Positions 37,177 to 46,833 of a stretch of 61,795 nt of DNA are shown here, piece by piece. Both the position numbers and the translations under genes were made by a program. Origin of the DNA: Ramlibacter aquaticus. Lineage in GTDB: Bacteria; Pseudomonadota; Gammaproteobacteria; Burkholderiales; Burkholderiaceae_C. The stretch lies in the NCBI RefSeq assembly GCF_015159745.1, contig NZ_JADDOJ010000013.1:1-61795 (forward strand), read 5' to 3'. The notes under the pieces were generated by a model. The model saw only the letters and a list, made by a program, of their open reading frames with translations, had not been told where the DNA came from and searched no databases. Each line of letters starts with the position of its first letter. Positions within the stretch are counted from its first letter, which is position 1.

Positions 37177-39084
37177 TCAGCTTTTGTCCCGGATGTCCGC
37201 GGCGATGCGTTCGGAGAACGCCGCCAGGGGCATCACGCCGAGGTCCTGGTTGCCCCGGGCGCGCACTGCGACGGCACCAGCCGCCCGCTCCTTGTCGCCC
37301 ACGACAAGGATGTAGGGCAGCTTTTGCATCGAGTGCTCCCGTATTTTATACGTAATTTTCTCGTTGCGCAGGTCAAGCTCAACCCTAAGCCCTTGATTTT
37401 GCAGCGAATTGGCCACGTCCCGGGCGTAATCCGCCTGGGAATCGGTGATGTTGAGCACCGCCACCTGCACCGGCGCGAGCCAGGCGGGCAGCGCGCCGGC
37501 GTGGTGTTCCACCAGCATGCCGATGAAGCGCTCCAGGCTGCCCACGATGGCGCGGTGGAGCATCACGGGATGGGCGCGGCCACTGGTCTCCGTGACGTAT
37601 TCCGCCCCCAGGCGCTCGGCCGTGTTGAAGTCGACCTGCATGGTGCCGCATTGCCACTGGCGGCCGATCGCGTCCTTCAGCGTGTACTCGATCTTGGGGC
37701 CGTAGAAGGCGCCGTCGCCGGGCGAGATGACGAAGTCCACGCCCGAGCGGCGCAGCGCCTCCATGACGGCGTGCTCGGCCTTGTCCCAGAGCTCGTCCGA
37801 GCCCACGCGGTTCTCGGGCCGCGTCGCGACCTTGTAGAGGATGTCGGTGAAGCCGAAGTCCTTGTAGACCTGCTGCAGCTTGGTGGTGTAGGCCACGCAT
37901 TCGTCCAGGATCTGGTCCTCGGTGACGAAGGCATGCCCGTCGTCCTGGGTGAAGCCGCGCACGCGCATGATGCCGTGCAGCGCGCCGGAGGGCTCGTTGC
38001 GGTGGCACTGGCCGAATTCACCGTAGCGCAACGGCAGGTCGCGGTAGCTGCGCAGGGACGACTTGAAGATCAGCACGTGGCCGGGGCAGTTCATCGGCTT
38101 GAGCGCGTAGTCCCGCTTCTCGCTCTCCGTCGTGAACATGTTCTCGCGGTAGTTCTGCCAGTGGCCGGTCTTCTCCCACAGGCTCTTGTCCAGGATCTGC
38201 GGGCCCTTGACCTCCTGGTAGCCGGTGTCCTTGTAGACCTGGCGCATGTACTGCTCCACCTGCTGCCAGATGGCCCAGCCCTTGGGGTGCCAGAACACCA
38301 CGCCCGGCGCCACGTCGTCGATGTGGTACAGGTCCAGCTCGCGGCCGAGCTTGCGGTGGTCGCGCTTCTCGGCCTCCTCCAGCATCACCAGGTACTGCTG
38401 CAGCTCTTCCTTGCTGGCCCAGGCCGTGCCGTAGACCCGCTGCAGCATCTCGTTGCGGTGGTCGCCACGCCAGTAGGCGCCGGCCACCTTCATCAGCTTG
38501 AAGTGGCGCAGCTTGCCGGTGCTGGGCACGTGGGGGCCGCGGCACAGGTCCTCGAAGCCGCCCTCGCGGTACAGCGAGACGTCCTCGCCCTGCGGGATGC
38601 TGGCGATGATCTCGGCCTTGTACTGCTCGCCGATGGACTTGAAGTGGGCCACGGCCTCGTCGCGCGGCAGCACGCGGCGGGTCACGGGCTCGTCCTTCGC
38701 GGCCAGTTCGGCCATGCGCTTCTCGATGGCCTGCAGGTCCTCGGGCGTGAACGGGCGCTTGTAGGCGAAGTCGTAGTAGAAGCCGTTCTCGATCACCGGG
38801 CCGATGGTGACCTGGGCTTCGGGGAACAGTTCCTTGACCGCATAGGCCAGCAGGTGGGCCGTGGAGTGGCGGATCACCTCCAGGCCTTCCGGGTCCTTGG
38901 CGGTGACGATCGCGAGCTGCGCATCGCGCTCCATGCGGTAGGCGGTGTCCACCACCTTGCCGTCCACCTTGCCGGCGAGGGCGGCCTTGGCCAGGCCCGG
39001 GCCGATGGAGGCGGCCACCTCGGCGACGCTGACCGGGCCGGGGTACTGGCGCTGCGAGCCGTCGGGAAGCGTGACGTTGATCAT
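37177..39084 (-). CDS. thrS: Threonyl-tRNA synthetase
   Basis: 635 residues: TGS domain (1-60), editing domain (about 65-225, with the HxxxH motif [12 protein letters not shown]), class II catalytic core with [20 protein letters not shown] and zinc ligands, and the C-terminal anticodon-binding domain. It leads the operon thrS-infC-rpmI-rplT-pheS-pheT-ihfA. The 5' leader has a terminator hairpin and a Thr-containing mini-ORF (see 39111 and 39195). Confidence 0.97.
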   Translation of the reverse strand: MINVTLPDGSQRQYPGPVSVAEVAASIGPGLAKAALAGKVDGKVVDTAYRMERDAQLAIVTAKDPEGLEVIRHSTAHLLAYAVKELFPEAQVTIGPVIENGFYYDFAYKRPFTPEDLQAIEKRMAELAAKDEPVTRRVLPRDEAVAHFKSIGEQYKAEIIASIPQGEDVSLYREGGFEDLCRGPHVPSTGKLRHFKLMKVAGAYWRGDHRNEMLQRVYGTAWASKEELQQYLVMLEEAEKRDHRKLGRELDLYHIDDVAPGVVFWHPKGWAIWQQVEQYMRQVYKDTGYQEVKGPQILDKSLWEKTGHWQNYRENMFTTESEKRDYALKPMNCPGHVLIFKSSLRSYRDLPLRYGEFGQCHRNEPSGALHGIMRVRGFTQDDGHAFVTEDQILDECVAYTTKLQQVYKDFGFTDILYKVATRPENRVGSDELWDKAEHAVMEALRRSGVDFVISPGDGAFYGPKIEYTLKDAIGRQWQCGTMQVDFNTAERLGAEYVTETSGRAHPVMLHRAIVGSLERFIGMLVEHHAGALPAWLAPVQVAVLNITDSQADYARDVANSLQNQGLRVELDLRNEKITYKIREHSMQKLPYILVVGDKERAAGAVAVRARGNQDLGVMPLAAFSERIAADIRDKS

Positions 39085-39110
39085 GCGGGGAAATCCTGTG
39101 TCGGTGTTCT

Positions 39111-39144
39111 GGAAAAGAAAAAGCGCGGACCGCGGCCGCGCTTT
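39111..39144 (-). terminator. Terminator hairpin in the thrS leader
   Basis: AAAGCGCGG / CCGCGCTTT with a 7-nt loop, followed on the minus strand by TTTCTTTTCC, 36 bp before the thrS ATG. There is no gene between it and the promoter region on this strand, so it is likely to be an attenuator. Confidence 0.72.
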
Positions 39145-39194
39145 CGTTCCAGGAAACCCTCGGGGATTCAGTGCACGCGCGACCGCCCGGCCCT

Positions 39195-39236
39195 TCAGGG
39201 GGCCGTCAACCCTTTGCTGGAAGTTCGCGGTGTCAT
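39195..39236 (-). CDS. Possible thrS leader peptide
   Basis: ATG at 39234-39236 opens a 13-codon frame, [13 protein letters not shown], ending in TGA 50 bp before the terminator hairpin. Three of 13 residues are threonine. GAAAGG lies about 10 bases upstream. The segment CGGTCGCG just after it (minus strand, 39178-39185) could pair with CGCGGCCG inside the terminator stem as an antiterminator, with one G-U pair. Purely a sequence-based proposal. Confidence 0.35.
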   Translation of the reverse strand: MTPRTSSKGLTAP

Positions 39237-39304
39237 AACCAACGTGCCTTTCTCGCCCTTGTTGATCGCCTGGGAAAGATCGATTCTAACCTTGGGCACC
39301 CAAG

Positions 39305-39334
39305 AAAAAAGGGCCGGGGATCGCCCGGCCCTTT
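39305..39334 (-). terminator. Rho-independent terminator of aceA
   Basis: 11-bp perfect stem AAAGGGCCGGG / CCCGGCCCTTT, loop GATCG, followed by a U-run on the minus strand. It lies 43 bp beyond the aceA stop. Confidence 0.88.
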
Positions 39335-39376
39335 CCCTGCATCGGCTGCTCCAGGGGCTGGGCCCCCGGGACAGCT

Positions 39377-40702
<1,326 letters not shown>

Positions 40703-40777
40703 GGCGTTCACTCCGTTGAAGTTGGCAAGGGGGCGGAACCGGGTTTCAGGGCCGATGCCGATGGAATGAACTTTAAG

Positions 40778-40820
40778 TCTTCTACAAGAGTTGTGGAAGC
40801 TCTTATGTCTTATACAAGAC
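40778..40820. promoter_or_regulatory. Paired operator-like palindromes upstream of aceA
   Basis: TCTT-CTAC-AAGA (40778-40789) and GTCTT-ATAC-AAGAC (40807-40820) share the pattern TCTT-N-TAC-AAGA. Their centres are 30 bp apart, near three helical turns. They lie 76-118 bp upstream of the aceA ATG, in a 243-bp AT-rich stretch within 70 % GC surroundings. On the minus strand the second overlaps a possible -10 (TATAAG). A GntR- or TetR-type dimer is a likely binder, not identified. Confidence 0.6.
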
Positions 40821-40878
40821 AAAAAATATTTCGTTTTAAATCAATGATCTTCAGCCGTCTTTCCTCAATGTGGAATTT

Positions 40879-40899
40879 AATTTCTTGTATTGAGAAATT
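40879..40899. promoter_or_regulatory. AT-rich palindrome further upstream of aceA
   Basis: AATTTCT-TGTATTG-AGAAATT, 7-bp perfect arms, 7-nt spacer, in the same AT-rich island. It may be a second regulator site, or part of the terminator of the upstream cyclotransferase gene, whose stop is 47 bp away. Confidence 0.45.
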
Positions 40900-40945
40900 T
40901 TGGCGCGCCGCACCATTGTCGTGTTCCGTATAGTGAAAAGCATTT

Positions 40946-41362
40946 TTACAGCTGCGCACAGCGCATCCAGTCGCCATGCGCCACGGGCGCCCGCCCCTGC
41001 ACGCGTGCCGCGTTGATCTCGTAGACCAGGCAGGTGAGGCTGCGGCCCTGCACCTGCACGAGAACCTCGCGCTTGAAGTACTCGCTGTGCTCGCCCTCCT
41101 CGATGCCCTCGATGCGGTCCAGCACCGCCTCCAGGGCGGGCGTGATCGCATAGACCTCACCCAGCACCGCCTGGGGCGCATCGCCGCCCAGCCGAAGCCC
41201 CGGGTAGGCGCCCAGGGTGTAGAGCGTGCCTTGCACCTGCGCCATGCCCACCGGCTGCGGCGCGGGCTGCAGCCGGTTGATGTCGTTGCTGCCGCCGCGG
41301 CGCAGCGTGCCGTAGACGAAGACGTGGCGGGCCTGGGGCATGATCTCGGCGTGCTGTTCCAT
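40946..41362 (-). CDS. Gamma-glutamylcyclotransferase-like (AIG2/GGCT) protein
   Basis: 138 residues. The family substrate loop appears as VFVYGTLRRGG, and the catalytic glutamate is in LDRIEGIEEGEHSEYFKRE. Such proteins cleave gamma-glutamyl peptides or amines to 5-oxoproline. ATG 41360-41362 is chosen over the ATG nine bases upstream, because the divergent EamA start would then be only 5 bp away. Interesting in a genome with a glutamyl-ligase operon, but not linked to it. Confidence 0.82.
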   Translation of the reverse strand: MEQHAEIMPQARHVFVYGTLRRGGSNDINRLQPAPQPVGMAQVQGTLYTLGAYPGLRLGGDAPQAVLGEVYAITPALEAVLDRIEGIEEGEHSEYFKREVLVQVQGRSLTCLVYEINAARVQGRAPVAHGDWMRCAQL

Positions 41363-41376
41363 GCCTCCCATTGTCG

Positions 41377-42285
41377 ATGAGCCCCCGCCTGGCGCGCCCC
41401 CTGGCCTACGCTTGCCTGGCCTTGAGCATGTCCCTGGTGGGCAGCTACGTGGCCCTGTCCAAGCCGCTGGCCGCGGCCTTCCCCGTCTTCGTGCTGGCCT
41501 GGCTGCGCTTCGGCATCGGCGGACTCGCGATGCTGCACTGGCTGCGCAAGCCCTTCGGGGAAGCGCCCATGACGCCGCAGACCCGGCGCCTGCTGTTCCT
41601 CGAGTCCTTTCTCGGCAACTTCCTGTTCTCGCTGTGCATGCTGTTCGGCGTGAGCCTGACCAGCGCGGTCGCGGCGGGCGTGATCATGGCCGCCATCCCT
41701 GGCGCCGTCGCCGTGCTCAGCTGGGCCTTCCTGCGCGAGCGCGTGGCGCCCCGCACCTGGGTCGCCGTGGCCTGCGCGATCGGCGGCATCTCGCTGCTGG
41801 GTCTGGCGCGCGGCGGGCCCGGGCCCGCGCAGGGACATGCCTGGCTGGGCAACCTGCTGCTGGTCGGCGCCGTGCTCTGCGAGGCGTCCTACGCGGTCAT
41901 CGGCAAGAAGCTCACGGGGGTGCTCTCGCCCCGACGCATCACGGCGCTCATCAACCTGTGGGGCTTCGCCCTGGTCACGCCCCTGGGCGTCTGGGGCGCG
42001 CTGCGCTTCGACTTCACGAGCGTGCGGCCGGGCCTGTGGCTGCTGCTCGTGTTCTACGCGCTGGCCGCCAGCGTGTGGACCGTGTGGTTGTGGATGACCG
42101 GGCTGAAGACGGTGCCGGCGTCCCAGGGCGGTGTGTTCACCGTGATGCTGCCGGTCTCGGCCGCGCTGGTCGGGGTGTTCGTGCTGGGCGAGCCGGTGGG
42201 CCCCCTGCAGCTGGCCGCCTTCGGCCTCGCACTGGCGAGCGTGCTGCTCGCCACGCTTCCCCTCAGGCGAGCTTCGCAGCGCTGA
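41377..42285 (+). CDS. EamA/DMT-family exporter
   Basis: 302 residues with ten hydrophobic spans in two EamA repeats; the first repeat starts at MSPRLARPLAYACLALSMSL, the second near residue 150. Drug/metabolite exporter family; substrate unknown. It is divergent from the cyclotransferase with almost no space (14 bp between start codons), so their promoters must lie within each other's coding region or be very compact. Its end overlaps the convergent RraA gene by 23 bp. Confidence 0.88.
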   Translation: MSPRLARPLAYACLALSMSLVGSYVALSKPLAAAFPVFVLAWLRFGIGGLAMLHWLRKPFGEAPMTPQTRRLLFLESFLGNFLFSLCMLFGVSLTSAVAAGVIMAAIPGAVAVLSWAFLRERVAPRTWVAVACAIGGISLLGLARGGPGPAQGHAWLGNLLLVGAVLCEASYAVIGKKLTGVLSPRRITALINLWGFALVTPLGVWGALRFDFTSVRPGLWLLLVFYALAASVWTVWLWMTGLKTVPASQGGVFTVMLPVSAALVGVFVLGEPVGPLQLAAFGLALASVLLATLPLRRASQR

Positions 42286-42757
42286 GCACGACGCCGTCCT
42301 CGTCGGCGTAGAGCCAGTCGCCGGTGCGCACCACCACGCCCTGGATCTCCACCGGTTCGCCGGCCTGGCCCTCGCCGCGCTTGGCGGTGCGCATGGGAAC
42401 CAGGGCCATGGCCTTCACCGGGATGCCGGCGGCGCGCAGCTCGGCCAGGTCGCGCACGGCGCCGTGCACCACCAGCCCGGCCCAGCCGTTCTTCGCCGCC
42501 AGGCTGGCCAGGTTGCCGCCCACCAGGGCCCGGCGCAGCGAGCCGCCACCGTCCACCACCAGCACGCGGCCCAGGCCCGGCTGCGCCACGGCCTCGCGCA
42601 CGCGGGAGTTGTCCTCGGGGCAGCGCAGGGTCAGCACCTCGCCGCAGAAGCGGGCCGAGCTGCCGAAATCGCTGAACACGGGCGGCAGCACGCGGAAGCT
42701 GCCGGAGCGGTCGTCCTCGTGCGAATCGCAGAGGTCGCAGGTGCTGAACTGGGTCAT
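42263..42757 (-). CDS. rraA: RraA-family protein (RNase E regulator / HMG aldolase-like)
   Basis: 164 residues. Typical segments are FSTCDLCDSHEDD at the N-terminus, GVALVDGGG-like RVLVVDGGGSLRRALVGGNL and GLVVHGAVRDLAELRAAGIP. Proteins of this family are annotated as RNase E inhibitor RraA or as 4-hydroxy-4-methyl-2-oxoglutarate aldolase; the RDLAEL motif with its metal Asp is present in both. Which activity applies cannot be decided. The start ATG 42755-42757 is preferred, as the upstream frame is the repeat-bearing promoter region of the H1-like gene. Confidence 0.88.
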   Translation of the reverse strand: MTQFSTCDLCDSHEDDRSGSFRVLPPVFSDFGSSARFCGEVLTLRCPEDNSRVREAVAQPGLGRVLVVDGGGSLRRALVGGNLASLAAKNGWAGLVVHGAVRDLAELRAAGIPVKAMALVPMRTAKRGEGQAGEPVEIQGVVVRTGDWLYADEDGVVLSAAKLA

Positions 42758-42938
42758 GGGATGGGCGTTTCTCGAGGGGAAATCGTGCTCGCGAGCATAG
42801 CGGGAAAGCCATTCGCGACAGCCGCTTGCGAGGCCCTGCTCGGGTGCCACCTGAGCTGCGCGGGTCACCGCGCGGCCCGCGCACCGGCCCTCGCCGCGCG
42901 TCTTCCCTGGGGCAGCCGCAGCGTCCGCACCCTGCTTC

Positions 42939-43070
42939 CCAGAGGGAAAAGCGCTCTTCTCCAGAGGGAAAAAAACGACATCCCCCAATGAAAAAGCGCT
43001 TCTTCCGCTTGGAAACGCGTTTTTTCTCCAGTAGCATCCGCCTTGCCAGAGGGGTGATCTCCCAATGGTG
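42939..43070 (+). promoter_or_regulatory. Phased A-tract repeats upstream of the H1/SWIB gene
   Basis: In the 344-bp gap before 43102 an irregular direct repeat, CCAGAGGGAAAA, occurs at 42939 and 42961, with degenerate copies at 42985 (CCAATGAAAAA), 43009 (TTGGAAAC) and 43046 (CCAGAGGGG). A-tracts at 42947, 42969, 42991 and 43013 are about 22 bp, two helical turns, apart, which favours curved DNA. Two GCGC/CGCG palindromes with A/T flanks (AAAAAGCGCTT, GAAACGCGTTTTTT) are embedded. The left part of the gap (42758-42938) shows nothing. Confidence 0.6.
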
Positions 43071-43101
43071 GTCAATCAACTTCTAGAAGAGGAAATCAAT
43101 C

Positions 43102-43566
43102 ATGGCAACTGCAAAGAAGGCTGCGAAGAAGGCCGCTCCCGCGAAGAAGGCCCCCGCCAAGAAGGCCGCCGCCCCGGCGAAGAAGGCCGCCGCGAAGAAG
43201 GCCCCGGCCAAGAAGGCCGCGCCGGCGAAGAAGGCCGCCGCCCCCGCGAAGAAGGCTGTCGCGAAGAAGGCAGCGCCGGCCAAGAAGGCCGCCGCGAAGA
43301 AGGCGCCCGCCAAGAAGCGCACCCCGAACGCCGCGTTCATGAAGGCGCTCACGCCCAGCGCGCAACTGGCGGCCGTGGTCGGCAACGCGCCCCTGCCCCG
43401 CACCGAAGTGGTCAGCAAGCTGTGGGCCTACATCAAGAAGAACAAGCTGCAGGACAGCGTCAACAAGCGCATGGTCAACGCCGACGCCAAGCTGAAGGAA
43501 ATCTTCGGCAAGGCCCAGGTCTCCATGTTCGAGATGGCCGGCCTGATCGGCAAGCACGTCAAGTGA
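43102..43566 (+). CDS. Histone H1-like protein with C-terminal SWIB domain
   Basis: 154 residues. Residues 1-75 are Lys/Ala/Pro repeats of the types AKKAAP, AAPAKK and AKKAPAKK, like the tail of eukaryotic H1 and of bacterial H1-like proteins. Residues about 82-154 form a SWIB/MDM2-type domain (LTPSAQLAAVVG, LPRTEVVSKLWAYIKKN, KRMVNADAKLKEIFGK, SMFEMAGLIGKHVK). Such nucleoid proteins compact DNA. AGAGGAAATC precedes the ATG. The promoter has phased A-tracts, and a terminator follows at once, so it is monocistronic. Confidence 0.93.
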   Translation: MATAKKAAKKAAPAKKAPAKKAAAPAKKAAAKKAPAKKAAPAKKAAAPAKKAVAKKAAPAKKAAAKKAPAKKRTPNAAFMKALTPSAQLAAVVGNAPLPRTEVVSKLWAYIKKNKLQDSVNKRMVNADAKLKEIFGKAQVSMFEMAGLIGKHVK

Positions 43567-43597
43567 TGCCGCGCGGCTCGCGCCGCGTTGCACAGGG

Positions 43598-43621
43598 AAG
43601 CCGGCGCAAGCCGGCTTTTTT
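43598..43621 (+). terminator. Rho-independent terminator of the H1/SWIB gene
   Basis: AAGCCGGC / GCCGGCTT with a GCAA tetraloop, then TTTTTT. It is 31 bp after the stop codon. Confidence 0.9.
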
Positions 43622-43663
43622 CATGGTGGCGCTGCGATCCCGCCGGGGCCGGCTGCGCCTTCG

Positions 43664-44221
43664 TCAGCCGGTGCGGCCCTGCCCGAGCAGCGCGTCGCGC
43701 AGGCCGGGCTCGGAGGTGGCCGGGCCCAGCCAGATGCCAAAGAAGCGGCGGGCGAACTCGGCGTCGTCGATCTCGCCCACGCTGCGCCCGTTGACGAGGA
43801 AGCGCGCGCCCTTGCCCGGCAGGTACACCCCGGCGACGCGGTCGCCCGGCGCCACATCCGGCAGCAGCGTGCGCAGCTGGCCCTCCCAGCGTTCGGCCTG
43901 GGCCGGCGGCAGTTCCCCGGCGCGCTCGATCTCCTGCAGCGAGCGCCGCGCGATGTCGCCGGCACGGAAGGCACGCTGGTATTCCAGCTCGAGCGCGAAG
44001 GGCTGCTGGCTCCAGTCCTGCGCCGACAGCTTGCGCGACGACCACAGCCGGGCGTCGTAGATCAGCAGGCCGAACCAGCGCAGCTGGCCCTGCCCCACCA
44101 GCGAGGAGGGACCCAGCACGCTCGCGAGCGATGCAGGGGGCCGCAGCTGCTGCGCAGCGGCAGCGCAGGCCAGACAGAGCACGAGGGCGCCCAGGGCGCG
44201 TTGCAGGCCGTTGCGGTTCAT
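43664..44221 (-). CDS. Exported chalcone isomerase-like protein
   Basis: 185 residues: signal peptide (RALGALVLCLACAAAAQQ) and a chalcone-isomerase-like fold with the segments GQLRWFGLLIYDARLW, RAFRAGDIARRSLQEIER and FFGIWLGPATSEPGLRDALLG. The bacterial family has no proven catalytic role; many members bind lipids or haem-like ligands. ATG 44219-44221 is preferred, as it gives a clean signal peptide. Confidence 0.82.
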   Translation of the reverse strand: MNRNGLQRALGALVLCLACAAAAQQLRPPASLASVLGPSSLVGQGQLRWFGLLIYDARLWSSRKLSAQDWSQQPFALELEYQRAFRAGDIARRSLQEIERAGELPPAQAERWEGQLRTLLPDVAPGDRVAGVYLPGKGARFLVNGRSVGEIDDAEFARRFFGIWLGPATSEPGLRDALLGQGRTG

Positions 44222-44291
44222 CGGCCGGATTGTGGGCATGGCCCCGGTGCTGCGGCGCCGCACGGGCCGCAAGGCCCGCTACGCGCAGGGG

Positions 44292-46028
44292 TCAAGCCGC
44301 GCTGCCGGCCTTCTGCAGGGCGGCGTCGCGGATCGCACCCAGGGTGCCGCGGGTGCTGATGACCTCGGGGTCCAGCACGATCTCGATCAGGCTGCCGGTC
44401 TCGCAGCCCAGCGCCGCCAGCAGGGCGGCCTCGAAGTCCGCGATACGGCGCACCCGGCTGCCGACCCAGCCATAGGCCGCGGCCAGCGCGACGAAATCGG
44501 GGTTCTGCAGGCGCGTGCCGCTCACATGCTGCGGGTACTCGCGCTCCTGGTGCATGCGGATGGTGCCGTACATGCCGTTGTTCAGCAGCACCACGATGCT
44601 GCGCCCGCCGTGCTGCGCCGCGGTGGCCAACTCCTGCCCGTTCATCAGGAAGTCGCCATCGCCGGCCATGGTGAGCACGGTGCGGCCGGTCAAGAGGTTG
44701 GCCGCGATGCCCGCCGGCACGCCGTAGCCCATCGCGCCCCCGGTGGGCGCGAGCTGCGTCTTGTGGCCCTTGGCGAGACCGTGGTGGCGGAAGTAGCGGT
44801 GCGTCCAGCTGGCGAAGTTGCCGGCGCCGTTGGTCAGCACCGCGTCGGCCGGCAGGTGCTTCTGCAGGAGCGCCACCACCGCCGGCATGTCGACCAGGCC
44901 GCGCTCGCCATCGCCGGTGAGCCCCGGCAGCGCCTGCGGCTGCACGTTGGCCTCGTAGTCGGCGTGGGCGGCCTCGGTCCAGGCCGCCCAGAGCAGCTCG
45001 GGCGGGGCGGTCAGCACTTCCAGGGAGCGCGCCGCCGCGTTCATGGTGGCGCAGATCGCGAGGTCGGCCCGGTAGACGCGGTTCAGCTCCTCCGCGCTGG
45101 CGTGGATGTGCACCAGCTTCTGCACCGGCCGGGGCGGCGTGAGCAGGGTGTAGCCGCCGGTGGTCATCTCGCCCAGGCGCGGACCGATCGCCAGCACCAG
45201 GTCGCTCTCGCGGATGCGGGCGGCCAGCTTCGGGTTGATGCCGATGCCCACGTCGCCCGCGTACAGCGGGTGGTGGTTGTCGAAGGTGTCCTGGAAGCGG
45301 AAGGCGTTGCCCACGGGCAGCTTCCAGTTCTCGGCGAAGCGCTGCAGCGCCTGGGCGGCCTGGGGCGTCCAGCCGCCGCCACCCGCGATGACGAAGGGCT
45401 TGCGGGCGGCCAGCAGCATCTCGCGCAGTTCACGCAGCGCCCCCGGATCGCTCCAGGCCTGCACGGCCTCCACGCGCGGCAGGGGCCGGGCGCTGGTGGG
45501 CTTGACCAGCATGTCCTCGGGCAGCACCAGCACCACGGGGCCGGGGCGGCCGTTCATCGCCGTGGCAAACGCCCGCTGCACGTACTCGGGGATGCGGTCC
45601 GCGTCGTCGATGCGCTCCACGCGCTTGGCCATGCCCTTGGTGCTGGGGCCGAAGAAACTGCCGTAGTCGACCTCCTGGAAGGCCTCGCGGTCGCGCTGGT
45701 CGCTGGCGACGTCGCCGACGAACAGCACCATGGGCGTGGAGTCCTGGAAGGCCGTGTGCACGCCGATGGACGCGTTGGTGGCGCCGGGCCCGCGCGTGAC
45801 GAAGCACACGCCGGGGCGGCCCGTGAGCTTGCCCGCGGCCTCGGCCATGAACGCGGCGCCGCCCTCCTGGCGGTTCACCACGAAGGCGATGCGGTCACGA
45901 AAGGCATGGAAGCCGTCGAGGACGGCCAGGTAGCTCTCGCCAGGGACCCCGAAGGCGTGGGTCACGCCCTGGGCGGCGAGGCATTCGACGATGAGGTGGC
46001 CGGCGGGCTGGGCGTGGTTCTGCGACAT
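44292..46028 (-). CDS. Thiamine-diphosphate-dependent enzyme, acetolactate-synthase-like
   Basis: 578 residues with the three domains of the POX/ALS family: N-terminal PYR domain with the cofactor-activating Glu in AFGVPGESYLAVLDG, central domain, and C-terminal PP domain with the ThDP motif MAGDGDFLMNGQELATAAQH and LLNNGMYGTIR. No small-subunit gene is near, so a biosynthetic acetolactate synthase is unlikely. Benzaldehyde, oxalyl or sulfoacetaldehyde decarboxylases and catabolic ALS are alternatives. Start ATG 46026-46028 (MSQNHAQPAG) is preferred to the in-frame codons just upstream. Confidence 0.82.
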   Translation of the reverse strand: MSQNHAQPAGHLIVECLAAQGVTHAFGVPGESYLAVLDGFHAFRDRIAFVVNRQEGGAAFMAEAAGKLTGRPGVCFVTRGPGATNASIGVHTAFQDSTPMVLFVGDVASDQRDREAFQEVDYGSFFGPSTKGMAKRVERIDDADRIPEYVQRAFATAMNGRPGPVVLVLPEDMLVKPTSARPLPRVEAVQAWSDPGALRELREMLLAARKPFVIAGGGGWTPQAAQALQRFAENWKLPVGNAFRFQDTFDNHHPLYAGDVGIGINPKLAARIRESDLVLAIGPRLGEMTTGGYTLLTPPRPVQKLVHIHASAEELNRVYRADLAICATMNAAARSLEVLTAPPELLWAAWTEAAHADYEANVQPQALPGLTGDGERGLVDMPAVVALLQKHLPADAVLTNGAGNFASWTHRYFRHHGLAKGHKTQLAPTGGAMGYGVPAGIAANLLTGRTVLTMAGDGDFLMNGQELATAAQHGGRSIVVLLNNGMYGTIRMHQEREYPQHVSGTRLQNPDFVALAAAYGWVGSRVRRIADFEAALLAALGCETGSLIEIVLDPEVISTRGTLGAIRDAALQKAGSAA

Positions 46029-46080
46029 GGGCCGCATCTTAGCCAGCGCCACCACCCCACGGGGGGCGGTGCGCCGGGGC

Positions 46081-46623
46081 TCAGGCGCCGTTGGCGACGC
46101 GCAGGCCTGCGGCGCTGGTGCCGGCGGCGCGGGACGCGCTGATGCCGGCCTCGATGTCGCCGGAGAGCTGGCCGCCCTCCTCGATCACGATCTTGCCGTA
46201 GCGGACCTGGCCCGTCACCTTGCCGGTGGAGAAGATGGTCAGCTTCTGGCGCACGGTGAGGTTGCCGTCGAACACGCCATGGATCTCGGCGATGTCGATC
46301 TCGGCCGAGCCCTTGAAGGCGCCGCGCTCGGAAATCTGGATGACGCGGGAATCCATGGTGGCCTCGACCGAGCCCTCCACCACCAGCGTGTCGCAATCGG
46401 TGATTTCGACGCCCTTGAGCTTGATGTTCGGACCCACGGTCAGCTTGCTCTCACCTTCCTTGGCGGCGGATGCGGCCGTGGCGGCGGTGTTGGCGGCCGG
46501 GGCGACCGGCGCGGCCGTCGCGGCATAGCTCGTGGAGCCCGTGGACCCGGTGGCGCCGGGCGCGGCGCCGCGCTGCGGCGGGGTGTCTTCGCGCTTGTTG
46601 AAGAAGGGAGATTGCAGTGCCAT
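46081..46623 (-). CDS. Bactofilin
   Basis: 180 residues: an Ala-rich disordered N-terminus, then the bactofilin right-handed beta-helix (about 60-155), seen as repeating hydrophobic/glycine steps such as TLVVEGSVEATMDSRVIQI and GQVRYGKIVIEEGGQLSGDI. These proteins polymerise without nucleotide into filaments that help shape cells or localise envelope enzymes. Monocistronic, start ATG 46621-46623. The 210-bp gap to the next gene on the right shows no clear feature. Confidence 0.93.
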   Translation of the reverse strand: MALQSPFFNKREDTPPQRGAAPGATGSTGSTSYAATAAPVAPAANTAATAASAAKEGESKLTVGPNIKLKGVEITDCDTLVVEGSVEATMDSRVIQISERGAFKGSAEIDIAEIHGVFDGNLTVRQKLTIFSTGKVTGQVRYGKIVIEEGGQLSGDIEAGISASRAAGTSAAGLRVANGA

Positions 46624-46833
46624 GTGAACTTCCTGGATCGGGCGTTGTGGGAGCCACGGATGCTAAGGATGACCTTGCTCCACACCTAGTCCGCAAGCGA
46701 AAGATCGGTAACCGAATTCGTTGCCGCGTACCGACGGCGCGCCACGCGCGTGCGACAAATTTCTCGACTTGCGTAATGGCCTGTTGCCCCTTGTGCCGCG
46801 CGCGCGGACGATGCAGGGCAAAGGGGACTCGAC

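Noticed and set aside
43102..43330. CRISPR-like or tandem-repeat array
   Set aside because: The repeats are codons for AKKAAP-type protein repeats in the H1-like gene and have no spacer structure.
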